Assembly: GCF_014831675.1 (NCBI RefSeq)
Contig: NZ_VJXY01000032.1
Location: 3,301 to 67,300, forward strand
Direction: 5' to 3'
Origin: Komarekiella delphini-convector SJRDD-AB1
Lineage (GTDB): Bacteria; Cyanobacteriota; Cyanobacteriia; Cyanobacteriales; Nostocaceae
DNA length: 64,000 bases
Shown: one piece after another, positions 56,383 to 64,000 of the stretch
Numbering within the stretch: the first letter of the stretch is position 1
How the letters are laid out: each line of letters begins with the position of its first letter
The notes under the pieces: generated by a model
The model's database searches: none
Seen by the model: only the letters and a program-made list of their open reading frames with translations
What the model was told of the DNA's origin: nothing
Position numbers and translations under genes: made by a program

Positions 56383-59300
56383 TTAGTTTTGACGCTCTAC
56401 CAGCTTGATATATAAATCATCACAAATGCCTATGATTCTATCGTTATAGATAACTTCTGTTACGGCAATCAGGTAAGGTTCATCTGCATTAACAAGTTCT
56501 TTAACTGTTACTCGAAATTGAACCTGATTTTTTTCCCTTTTTACTTCACCACGGAACTTTGTTGAGCTTTTTAGAGAGCTAAAAAATACTGGTTTACAGT
56601 TATTAAACTTAGTATGTAAACCTAGATAGTACATGTAGAAAAACACAACTTGATAGCAGCCCTCTATCAGCATTGTTCCTGGCATCACAGGATCATTTTT
56701 AAAGTGGGCGTTAAATACCCAATGCTCAGGGTCAATATCTACTTCACCTAAAACCTGCCCTAAACCCCATGCTCCCCCTTGAGGATCAACGTGTAAGATT
56801 CGATTAATCATCAGTAGTTTATCACTGGCAAGAGCGTAGGGCTTTTGCGGTTGATAGGCATCACCAAAGCAGATATTGAAATTTCCTTTTTGCAGAGCTT
56901 GAATATCTTCGTCGTTAAACTTGGTTTTATGGCATGTCAAGGGAGGTAAAAAATTCTGTTTTACAATAGTTTGTCTTGGAGAAGCATTATAGGCGGGTAG
57001 TCCTTTGGAATTATTGATATCTGCGTCTGAAAAATAACCTGAATTGGCATTAAGTCTGACTAAGGGTCGATTTTTGTGATAGCAGATATATTCGTATTGC
57101 AAGAGCAGATTGTTTTTGGCTTTTATAAGCTTATGGATATATACTTCCCCGCGTATTGTTTCACCTGGTGGGGGAAACTCATCTAGACATTCAGACTGGC
57201 AACTTAAAGCTCGATAGCGTAATTGCCCATCAAACATCATGTCACAGCCTATGTAAGCAAGAGCCAGCAGCATTGCATGGGAAGCCTCTAAGATCATCAA
57301 TCCAGACAGGGTATTATGAGCCGCATAAAACGTATCTGGAGGAATATCATATTCCCACTCGACCATGCATGGTTGCAATTTACCACGCTCAGCTGTCATC
57401 TTGGTGACTCTGCTGATGAACATAAAAGGAGGCGAAGGTGTTCTAGTACGTATGGGACGTTTATCCATTTCTTGATAATAAGACCCTAGTACATTCGAGA
57501 TTTTTCCGTCTACTATTTCTGTGATTTCTGCTAAATTCCAAATTATATTTTTTGGTTCGTGAATTATTTGATTGTCGTTTGTTGGAGTGGAGGGAAGAGT
57601 TGCAATAGTTTGATGTGATGCGGCAGGAAGAAACTCTGGATCTAAGTTTTCTGATTTAGCTTTGTCTATATTGGTTGTTAAACTAGAGCTAACTTTTTCA
57701 TAAAATGCGTCTTGAATTTGTAGGAACAAATTTTGTAATTTTGCGTTCCATAAGTACTGTTTTTCTAGAATAATTTGTTTGCGATCGCGCATAATAGGCT
57801 GCATCCCCATCGAATAATTATCTGATAAAGCTCTTTCTGGCGTAAGCTTTACAACTTTAGGAATTTTTACAGTGCTAAATTGTTTGATATTATCGTCACT
57901 CAGAATAAGATCTCTCATTCTGGCACTACCGTTTAGCAGGGTTTTGAACACCCCTTTTTTACTTTCTGTTTGATGAGCAAATTGAGGATTTTGCTGGATT
58001 TCTTGATAATCTCCTTCACCCAAAATTAAATGAGTGTAGGAGTAATCATTACTAATCATATTAACAGCCCCAAATCGTTTGTTTTGTTGACTGGATAACT
58101 GCCATGATTGGACAGATTGCTGTTGATAAACTGGAATAAAGCGATGATAAAGGCATAGAGATGTTTTGATAATGCTTGCCATGCCTGATAGCACAAAGCT
58201 ATTACCAACATTCTCTTTAACAGAACCCACATTTGTGTGCTCAAGAGAATACAGTGTATTCAAACCTACTTTTTCATCCTTATCTTGGGCAAATATTCCA
58301 CCTTCATTCAATTCTATATAACCCACTTCGTTAGGGTTGACCTCGGCTGTTGCTAAAGACTTTCGTGTTGCTTGCCACACGCAGTCAGATACAACTTCAT
58401 TTCCATTTCCTTGAATAATTGCTAGGGACTCTATCGTGGCGTAAATCTTATCTTGAGACTTTTGTGCATCTTCTTTTCGCTTCAGGACGATCGCACCTGC
58501 ACCTTCACCAAATGTCAGTTGAGAATTATGCTGATTAAGTTGTTTTCGCAATTCTACGTTTTCCCAACTTGCTGCTTGATCGATAGCTCCCACTACCACA
58601 GCATCTACTGTGCCAAAGTCTAGTAGAAACTTAGCTATTTCAATTGCTTTATAAACAGAACTTTCTTGAGCTGATACTGTGAAAGCTGGCCCTGTAAAAT
58701 CCCAGAGAGCTGCAATTCGACTAGCTACTAAATTGCCTATTCCTCCCGTTACTCCCTCTACATAAAGGCATGGCGACATACTATCTTTCAAAACAGATTC
58801 CAGTTGATTCACTTGGTCATCTGTTAATTGAATATTGAATTTCTGGAAACATTCCCGAAGATGCCAAGGCATGTTGAGCCTAGTAATATTGCGGTGAACT
58901 GTCAGATTCATTTCTGTAGCAATGATGACAGCTGTATTGCTAAAATCTTGATGTCGAGTGAAACCAGCATCACGCAGAGCTACATCAGCAACTTTCATCA
59001 TGAACAGATGATCAAATAATACCGATCCCACTTCTTTAGGAGGTATTTTGAAAGCAATACAATCAAGAGCAAACTTATCTAGATAGGCTGCTTTGGGTGG
59101 AGCTTCAGTTAATGTCTCTTCGGCTCCTGACCAGCGTTCAGATGGTAAAGATTCCATCACTTCCCGATTCTCGAAAAGTGTATTTGCAAAAGCCTCAAGT
59201 CCTTCGACAGCACCAATATGTATGTGCATACCAACAATAGCTGGAATGCTTGGTTTGCTCTGGTTTGGCTTGGGTACAAGTGAAGTTGATTGAGTAGAAG

Positions 59301-60645
59301 CGGGGCTATACTCTCTCAAAATTAAATGAGCATTTGTACCGCCGAAACCGAATGCATTGATACCGGCTCTTTTAGGTTTATTTGTCTGCGGCCAGGGTGT
59401 ATGCTCACAGACGATACTTGCAGAGGTTATTATTCCATTTTGAGTGGCGATCGCATTCTCAACGCCAATGGTAGCAGGGATAACCCCTTCTTTCATTGCC
59501 CAGATGACTTTAATCATGCTAGCCATAGCTGAAGCCGTCAGCATGTGACCTGTATGAGCTTTATTGGCTCCCAGCAACGGGATTTTATCTTTAGTTGCAA
59601 AGAATTCTTCTATGGAATTGAGTTCTGTTTGATCTCCTAAAGAAGTTCCAGTTGCATGGCATTCTATGTAATCTACTGGTTCCGACCCCTGATAAGCTCG
59701 TTTCAGCGCCAGATGTTGTCCCTTCTTCGAGGGACTGAGGATATGTTTCCCGCCACCATCATTGGATAGACCGATGTTTTCAATTACAGCATAGATGCGA
59801 TCGCCATTTTTCTCTGCATCCGAGAGCCGCTTTAAGACAAACATGCCTACTCCTTCGCCGATTTTAATCCCTTCGGATGATTGATCGAAAGGAGCGCTAT
59901 TTCCTTGGTCTGGAAAAGCATTCAGCACATTAAATCCGTGAATAATATTTAGGCGTTCTGAACCGCAAACTGCGCCAGCTAGCATCATATCTACCTGACC
60001 AGTATTCAGATAATAAGAAGCTAACTCCATGACATACAATGAACTGGAACAAGCAGAATCAATTGCGTAGCGAATTCCACCTAGTCCTAAACCGCTGCAA
60101 ACAATACTAGCTGGTAAGCTAGCAGTTATAGCATTATCAGGAGAAATATTTAGTCCTAATGTTGGGTCATTAAAACGAAAATCTTGATAGTTGAGAAGCT
60201 CTTTGACAAAGTACTCTAAAGTCTTTAAGTGCATTGACGAAAAAAGCTTGCTAGAGTGCTCTGTTGCAAAAGAGAGATTGCCTAGAATTAGTCCACTTTT
60301 GTTTAATACCTCTTCATTATTAAGATAACCACTGTCTCTAAGAGCTTCTCTTGCTGCATATAAAGACCAGTGAAATATCCTATCTAGAGCGATTAGCTTT
60401 TCTGGATGAACTTTATAACCATAAGGGTCAAAGTTAAAATCCCGAATATAACCGTTTTTAGTGTAGCTAATCTTGTCTGGTATTCCCCGTTTTGGACTGT
60501 GGTATATCGATGGAGATCTACCCATATCTGCGATAGTTACCTCAGAAGTGACATCATTGCCACTCATTAACATCTGCCAAAATTCTTCAGGGCTTTCTGC
60601 TCCGGGAAATAAGCAACCAATTCCAACAATGGCAATCTCATTCAT
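56383..60645 (-). CDS. PfaC-like KS-CLF-DH-DH polyketide/PUFA-type synthase subunit
   Basis: 1420 aa. KS (about 3-450) with catalytic C199 (DSACSSS), H330 (ECHATGT) and H367 (KAHTGH). Second KS-like domain (about 468-890) is a chain-length factor: the active Cys is replaced by Gln (Q660 in VSAQESSVY), as in type II CLFs. Two FabA-like hotdog dehydratases follow. The first (about 1050-1200) lacks the HFxxDPVMPG motif (it has AAHNTLSGLMILE); the second has it intact (H1314). Domain order matches bacterial PfaC. It would extend and dehydrate acyl chains on carriers. It lies 6 bp downstream of the KR-DH gene; the two are certainly co-transcribed. Confidence 0.92.
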   Translation of the reverse strand: MNEIAIVGIGCLFPGAESPEEFWQMLMSGNDVTSEVTIADMGRSPSIYHSPKRGIPDKISYTKNGYIRDFNFDPYGYKVHPEKLIALDRIFHWSLYAAREALRDSGYLNNEEVLNKSGLILGNLSFATEHSSKLFSSMHLKTLEYFVKELLNYQDFRFNDPTLGLNISPDNAITASLPASIVCSGLGLGGIRYAIDSACSSSLYVMELASYYLNTGQVDMMLAGAVCGSERLNIIHGFNVLNAFPDQGNSAPFDQSSEGIKIGEGVGMFVLKRLSDAEKNGDRIYAVIENIGLSNDGGGKHILSPSKKGQHLALKRAYQGSEPVDYIECHATGTSLGDQTELNSIEEFFATKDKIPLLGANKAHTGHMLTASAMASMIKVIWAMKEGVIPATIGVENAIATQNGIITSASIVCEHTPWPQTNKPKRAGINAFGFGGTNAHLILREYSPASTQSTSLVPKPNQSKPSIPAIVGMHIHIGAVEGLEAFANTLFENREVMESLPSERWSGAEETLTEAPPKAAYLDKFALDCIAFKIPPKEVGSVLFDHLFMMKVADVALRDAGFTRHQDFSNTAVIIATEMNLTVHRNITRLNMPWHLRECFQKFNIQLTDDQVNQLESVLKDSMSPCLYVEGVTGGIGNLVASRIAALWDFTGPAFTVSAQESSVYKAIEIAKFLLDFGTVDAVVVGAIDQAASWENVELRKQLNQHNSQLTFGEGAGAIVLKRKEDAQKSQDKIYATIESLAIIQGNGNEVVSDCVWQATRKSLATAEVNPNEVGYIELNEGGIFAQDKDEKVGLNTLYSLEHTNVGSVKENVGNSFVLSGMASIIKTSLCLYHRFIPVYQQQSVQSWQLSSQQNKRFGAVNMISNDYSYTHLILGEGDYQEIQQNPQFAHQTESKKGVFKTLLNGSARMRDLILSDDNIKQFSTVKIPKVVKLTPERALSDNYSMGMQPIMRDRKQIILEKQYLWNAKLQNLFLQIQDAFYEKVSSSLTTNIDKAKSENLDPEFLPAASHQTIATLPSTPTNDNQIIHEPKNIIWNLAEITEIVDGKISNVLGSYYQEMDKRPIRTRTPSPPFMFISRVTKMTAERGKLQPCMVEWEYDIPPDTFYAAHNTLSGLMILEASHAMLLALAYIGCDMMFDGQLRYRALSCQSECLDEFPPPGETIRGEVYIHKLIKAKNNLLLQYEYICYHKNRPLVRLNANSGYFSDADINNSKGLPAYNASPRQTIVKQNFLPPLTCHKTKFNDEDIQALQKGNFNICFGDAYQPQKPYALASDKLLMINRILHVDPQGGAWGLGQVLGEVDIDPEHWVFNAHFKNDPVMPGTMLIEGCYQVVFFYMYYLGLHTKFNNCKPVFFSSLKSSTKFRGEVKREKNQVQFRVTVKELVNADEPYLIAVTEVIYNDRIIGICDDLYIKLVERQN

Positions 60646-60651
60646 TTAAGC

Positions 60652-63066
60652 TTACACTCCTTTTTCCCAATACAGTGCTTGGAGATTTTTCATTAAGATA
60701 TAACTAACTTCAAGCCAGCGAATATATATCTCTCCATGTTCGTTGTGAACAAAAATATTAGCTGTTAGCTTGCTCTTATTAAAAGAAATAATTTCAGTTG
60801 AAACATAAAAATCTCTATTAAAATCAAGAGATTGGAATTGCTCAACTTTTTCAAATCCCATCGGTAAACAAGTATTATCCAGTTGATAATAAGCCCAGAT
60901 AAGGGCACTTTGTAACTGAACATCACCCAGGTAAGGATTAAACGAATTAACAGTGAATTGTCCCTGTTGTTTTGGACTAATAGCAGGCAAATTGCAGAGG
61001 GAAGTAATTTTGCGATCGCTAATATGTAAAACTTTCTTTATGCCTTGAAAGTTTTTCCCATGAAATAAACTACTTCCTTCCTGATAAGTTGTGTAGACTT
61101 TACCATCTGATTTAATATCTAGATTCTCGTAAATAGGCATGGAACCCCATTCTTTTTCAAAAAAGAGTGTTGCACCATAATGATAAAGCGAATTATTTTT
61201 ATCTTTTGGTTGGCTGCTGATTTTTACTACAAAGCTATGTCCATTATCTTCAGTATTAGCAAGGTTTATGCGAGCCAAATATTCTTCCTGATATTGTTCA
61301 TCAAAAACAATTCCTTTAAGTACTTTGAAGTTCTCAATAGCTCTAATTTTATAGTTTGGCAAAACATCTTCAGAAGACTTCACCATCCAGTTAACAGCAC
61401 AAGTCGCTGGTAAAACAGCATTTTTGCCAATTACATGATCTTTGATGAATGGATTACCATTTTGCCGCATAATCCGTTTACTTTCTACCACATTTATTTG
61501 TTCTATCTGGTGATTACTAGGTAAGCTTAATTTTCCACTTACAAGAATTTGTTCTACAGCATGATCTTTGCCAATTCGTAATTCATTCCGACAGAACTTA
61601 GTGCCTATATCAACAGGAATAAGATCAATATTACTTTCTTGGTAAAATTTCTTAAGTGTTGGGCTGATCATTCCCCTATCCCATGGGCCCCAATTGATTG
61701 AAACGATCCGAATCTTGGGAAAGAGATGTTTAAAAGAGTAAGCAAATTTATTTAGAACATCATTAGCCAAAGCATAGTCTGTTTGACCTGCATTTCCAAA
61801 ATACCCAGAGACAGAAGAAAATAAAATAACATCCTTGAGTTTCTCTAAATTAACAATAGAGAGTAAGTTCTCTAATCCCTTAATTTTAGGTTCAAATACT
61901 CGATTAAAGTCTTCTTCTGTCTTCTTCTCAATTCGTTTGTCAGCTATATTGCCAGCCCCATGAATAATACCCGTAATATTTTTAAAATGTTCAGGCAATT
62001 TTTCAATTTGCTTTGCTAAATCAAGTTCATGAGTAACATCTACACTCAGATAAATTGCTTCTCCACCATATTGCTTTATCTGCTTTAATGAATTTCTAAT
62101 ATCACGTTGTGATATCAAATCATGCAAAATTCTATCGACTTCAATGGGAGTAGGTTTCTTTCCCTGTTGGATGAAATCATTAATAATCAGCTTTTTGAGT
62201 TCTTTATCATCAGTAGAGTTATTCGCCCATTTAGGCTCATGAGGTTGTAATACAGTGCGTCCTAATAAAATGAATTTAGATTTATAGGCTTTAGCAAGTT
62301 CTGTTACACAATCAGCAGTAATTCCACGTCCACCGCCACTAACCAAAAATATGCTCTGAGAATTTGGAGTTTCCTCAAGGTAATTAATGTTATGAATGCG
62401 TTCTGTGGTCAGGGTAACTCGCTCTCCTGCTTGATTACGTCCAACTTCCAATAAGCCCAAATTAGTATCAGCTATTTCCTCCATAATAATGTTTGCAGCT
62501 TCCTCAATGTTGATACTGGATTCTAAATCAATATAACGACAATAAACATTTGCCCATTCGCGATTTAATGACTTGACTAACCCTGATAAACCACCACCTA
62601 TAACGGCACAGGCTTGTTTTCCAGAAGTTCCCATCTCTCCATCAAGCTTGGTAACAGTTACAAAATAAGTATTACCACGATTGTTTTCACACGCATTATT
62701 CAAAGGTAATTTGAGATATTTAGCAATTAAAAAGACTAATTTAACTGTCTCTTTGTCTTGTTCTTGAAAAAGGTCATTGGAGGACAAAACGTTTTGAGCT
62801 AATGGATGCGTGTGAATGAATCCTCCAATCAAACCAAATTTTTCTTGAATTGTCTCTAGAGTTTCTTTGAGATGCAATTCTGTTGAATTATTTAGGTCGA
62901 TTACATCAATATTTGTTTGAGCAACTGATTGATGAAAAGCTGAGTAGGTAGGGAGTTTTAGGATGACTGCTTTTTGTCCCTGCTGATGTAGCTTTTCTGC
63001 TACAGCAACTCCTACTCCCTCACCTCCCTCAGTAATTAACCAGATATGACCTTCAGACAGTTGCAA
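60652..63066 (-). CDS. KR-DH module, PfaA-C-terminus-like
   Basis: 804 aa. Residues 1-225 are a degenerate Rossmann (structural KR) half. The active KR (about 236-460) has the nucleotide-binding VSGGGRGIT at 242-250 and the catalytic S418, Y431 and N435 (FSSVSGYF, YALAND). A hotdog dehydratase follows from about 537 with DHVIG (H544) and ending in LPAT. KR reduces the beta-keto group, and DH removes water. The order equals the C-terminal part of PfaA split into its own gene. It is separated by 20 bp from the carrier-bearing gene upstream. Confidence 0.92.
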   Translation of the reverse strand: MQLSEGHIWLITEGGEGVGVAVAEKLHQQGQKAVILKLPTYSAFHQSVAQTNIDVIDLNNSTELHLKETLETIQEKFGLIGGFIHTHPLAQNVLSSNDLFQEQDKETVKLVFLIAKYLKLPLNNACENNRGNTYFVTVTKLDGEMGTSGKQACAVIGGGLSGLVKSLNREWANVYCRYIDLESSINIEEAANIIMEEIADTNLGLLEVGRNQAGERVTLTTERIHNINYLEETPNSQSIFLVSGGGRGITADCVTELAKAYKSKFILLGRTVLQPHEPKWANNSTDDKELKKLIINDFIQQGKKPTPIEVDRILHDLISQRDIRNSLKQIKQYGGEAIYLSVDVTHELDLAKQIEKLPEHFKNITGIIHGAGNIADKRIEKKTEEDFNRVFEPKIKGLENLLSIVNLEKLKDVILFSSVSGYFGNAGQTDYALANDVLNKFAYSFKHLFPKIRIVSINWGPWDRGMISPTLKKFYQESNIDLIPVDIGTKFCRNELRIGKDHAVEQILVSGKLSLPSNHQIEQINVVESKRIMRQNGNPFIKDHVIGKNAVLPATCAVNWMVKSSEDVLPNYKIRAIENFKVLKGIVFDEQYQEEYLARINLANTEDNGHSFVVKISSQPKDKNNSLYHYGATLFFEKEWGSMPIYENLDIKSDGKVYTTYQEGSSLFHGKNFQGIKKVLHISDRKITSLCNLPAISPKQQGQFTVNSFNPYLGDVQLQSALIWAYYQLDNTCLPMGFEKVEQFQSLDFNRDFYVSTEIISFNKSKLTANIFVHNEHGEIYIRWLEVSYILMKNLQALYWEKGV

Positions 63067-63086
63067 CTTCCGTTTATCGGGTTGGC

Positions 63087-64000
63087 TCAGAATTTTTTTT
63101 TAACAGCCTGTCTTTCAATACCTTGTTCTTGATCAACATTGCCATTATTTGAAGGTTGCGTTGCTTGTTTCGACAAGTGTTCTTGTAGATAATCAACAAT
63201 TTTAGCCAGTGTTCGCAAGTCTCTGAATAATTCTGGATCTACATCCATATCTGGGAATTCTTCATGCATAGCAGCGAAAATCTCTAACTGCTTGATAGAG
63301 TCAATCCCCAAATCTGCTTCTAAATCCATATTTAGATCCAGCATATCGACTGGATATCCAGTTTTATCGCTAACTACCTCTAGTAATCGATTGCTGAATC
63401 CACTCAAATCAACTGAAGTAGTTGGAGCATCTTCTTGAGGATGAACTGGTGCAGAAACACTCTCTACAACATCATTAGTTGGTTCTGGCGCAACAGTTGG
63501 AATACTAAGTGCAGAAACGCTCTCTACAGCATTATTAGTTGGTTCTGAGGTGATGACAACTTGCTGCAAGAAGGAGGGTTTAGGTGGTGTTGAAACGATT
63601 GGAGGAGTGGGAGCTACAGTTTCAACAGCGTTAGTTTTAGGTACAGAACCATTAGGTTTTTTGTTAACAGGAATATAAGTCAAATCATTAGAAACAGAAG
63701 GAACTTGAGGTAATTCCTCAGTTTTTTGCGGTGTAGCTACATTGTTTGCTAATTGGTTAACAGATGAATCTAAAGAACTTTGCAATTCTTGTTTTGGAGA
63801 AAGAGGAAGTGCAGCTTGAGTTTCGGAAGTTGCAGCATTCAGTTGCTTATTTAAAGAAACATCATCTAGTTTGTTGGATATATCTGTTGGTAATTCACTT
63901 GTACGAATCAAATTTAATTGATTCTGCAAATAACCTTCATGGTTGATATTGTAATTAAGCTGATTTCTTTGCAAAATTTGCAGTATTTGGTCAAAATTAT
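63087..64000 (-). CDS. PfaA-like synthase C-terminal part with acyl carrier domain (5' end beyond window)
   Basis: The frame is open to the right edge (reading ...NFDQILQILQRNQ before the nominal TTG at 63974), so the TTG is not the real start and the gene is longer. What is seen: a low-complexity Gln/Asn/Pro/Val/Thr-rich linker with a near-repeated ESVSALSIPTVAPEPTN unit (about residues 95-190 of the visible part), then one carrier domain with phosphopantetheine Ser in LEADLGIDSIKQLEIF, the DSIK type typical of PUFA synthases. KS and AT would lie upstream, beyond the window. Gene order then equals PfaA split before its KR. Confidence 0.85.
   Translation of the reverse strand, partial: NFDQILQILQRNQLNYNINHEGYLQNQLNLIRTSELPTDISNKLDDVSLNKQLNAATSETQAALPLSPKQELQSSLDSSVNQLANNVATPQKTEELPQVPSVSNDLTYIPVNKKPNGSVPKTNAVETVAPTPPIVSTPPKPSFLQQVVITSEPTNNAVESVSALSIPTVAPEPTNDVVESVSAPVHPQEDAPTTSVDLSGFSNRLLEVVSDKTGYPVDMLDLNMDLEADLGIDSIKQLEIFAAMHEEFPDMDVDPELFRDLRTLAKIVDYLQEHLSKQATQPSNNGNVDQEQGIERQAVKKKF

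Noticed and set aside
63087-63974. A complete protein starting at TTG 63974
   Set aside because: The frame is open beyond the TTG to the window edge and the N-terminus is not a natural start; treated as a truncated gene.

Overview
The window looks like chromosome of a filamentous, Nostoc-type cyanobacterium. The grounds are psaK (photosystem I), a Psb32-like thylakoid TPM protein, cobH, many HIP1-type GCGATCGC octamers, C-rich heptamer short tandem repeats (STRR), several Uma2-family genes and abundant small palindromic repeats. It reads as chromosomal (dnaA, aspS, def, dapB, sufE) with accessory islands between the housekeeping genes. I found no rRNA, tRNA or CRISPR array.

Layout. 0-5 kb: the 5' part of a secreted repeat protein on the minus strand (cut by the left edge), a Ser/Thr kinase with MORN repeats paired with an FHA membrane protein, and a beta-helix protein with SLH domains. 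5.4-6 kb: a NrdG-like radical SAM protein. 6.2-11.7 kb: a minus-strand run of five genes made of HMA-like 'PGR(V/L)R(F/I)' domains, a DUF5132 protein and a P1B-type ATPase. 11.8-25.4 kb: def, htrA, dnaA, aspS, small envelope proteins, psb32-like, cobH, dapB, and Uma2 genes, one broken by a single stop codon. 25.7-32.2 kb: a multicopper oxidase and a large hybrid histidine kinase with a decayed kinase upstream. 32.6-38 kb: psaK, sufE, an alpha/beta-hydrolase-fold protein, and a GST/PPOX/DJ-1 set divergent from a TetR regulator with a doubled operator. 38-42.3 kb: zinc homeostasis genes with two Zur-type boxes. 42.3-44.4 kb: a gene-poor stretch holding two neighbouring MITEs, each with an exact 8-bp target duplication.

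44.4-64 kb is the most interesting part. Two NarL-type regulators and an ABC exporter lie on the plus strand. They are followed by a long minus-strand series: an acyl carrier and PfaA-like C-terminus (cut by the right edge), KR-DH protein, KS-CLF-DH-DH protein, arginine amidinotransferase, free ACP, class I isoprenoid-synthase-like protein, amidase, membrane GT39-like glycosyltransferase and a GT1 glycosyltransferase. Together these suggest a PUFA-synthase-type (secondary lipid) pathway making a guanidinylated, glycosylated and exported lipid. I recognise every family but not the combination, and the product is unknown. The AT (PfaB-like) and ER (PfaD-like) parts expected for such a synthase are not in the window and may lie to the right.

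Functions are read from motifs in the translated sequence. No database search was possible, so names rest on family motifs and context.
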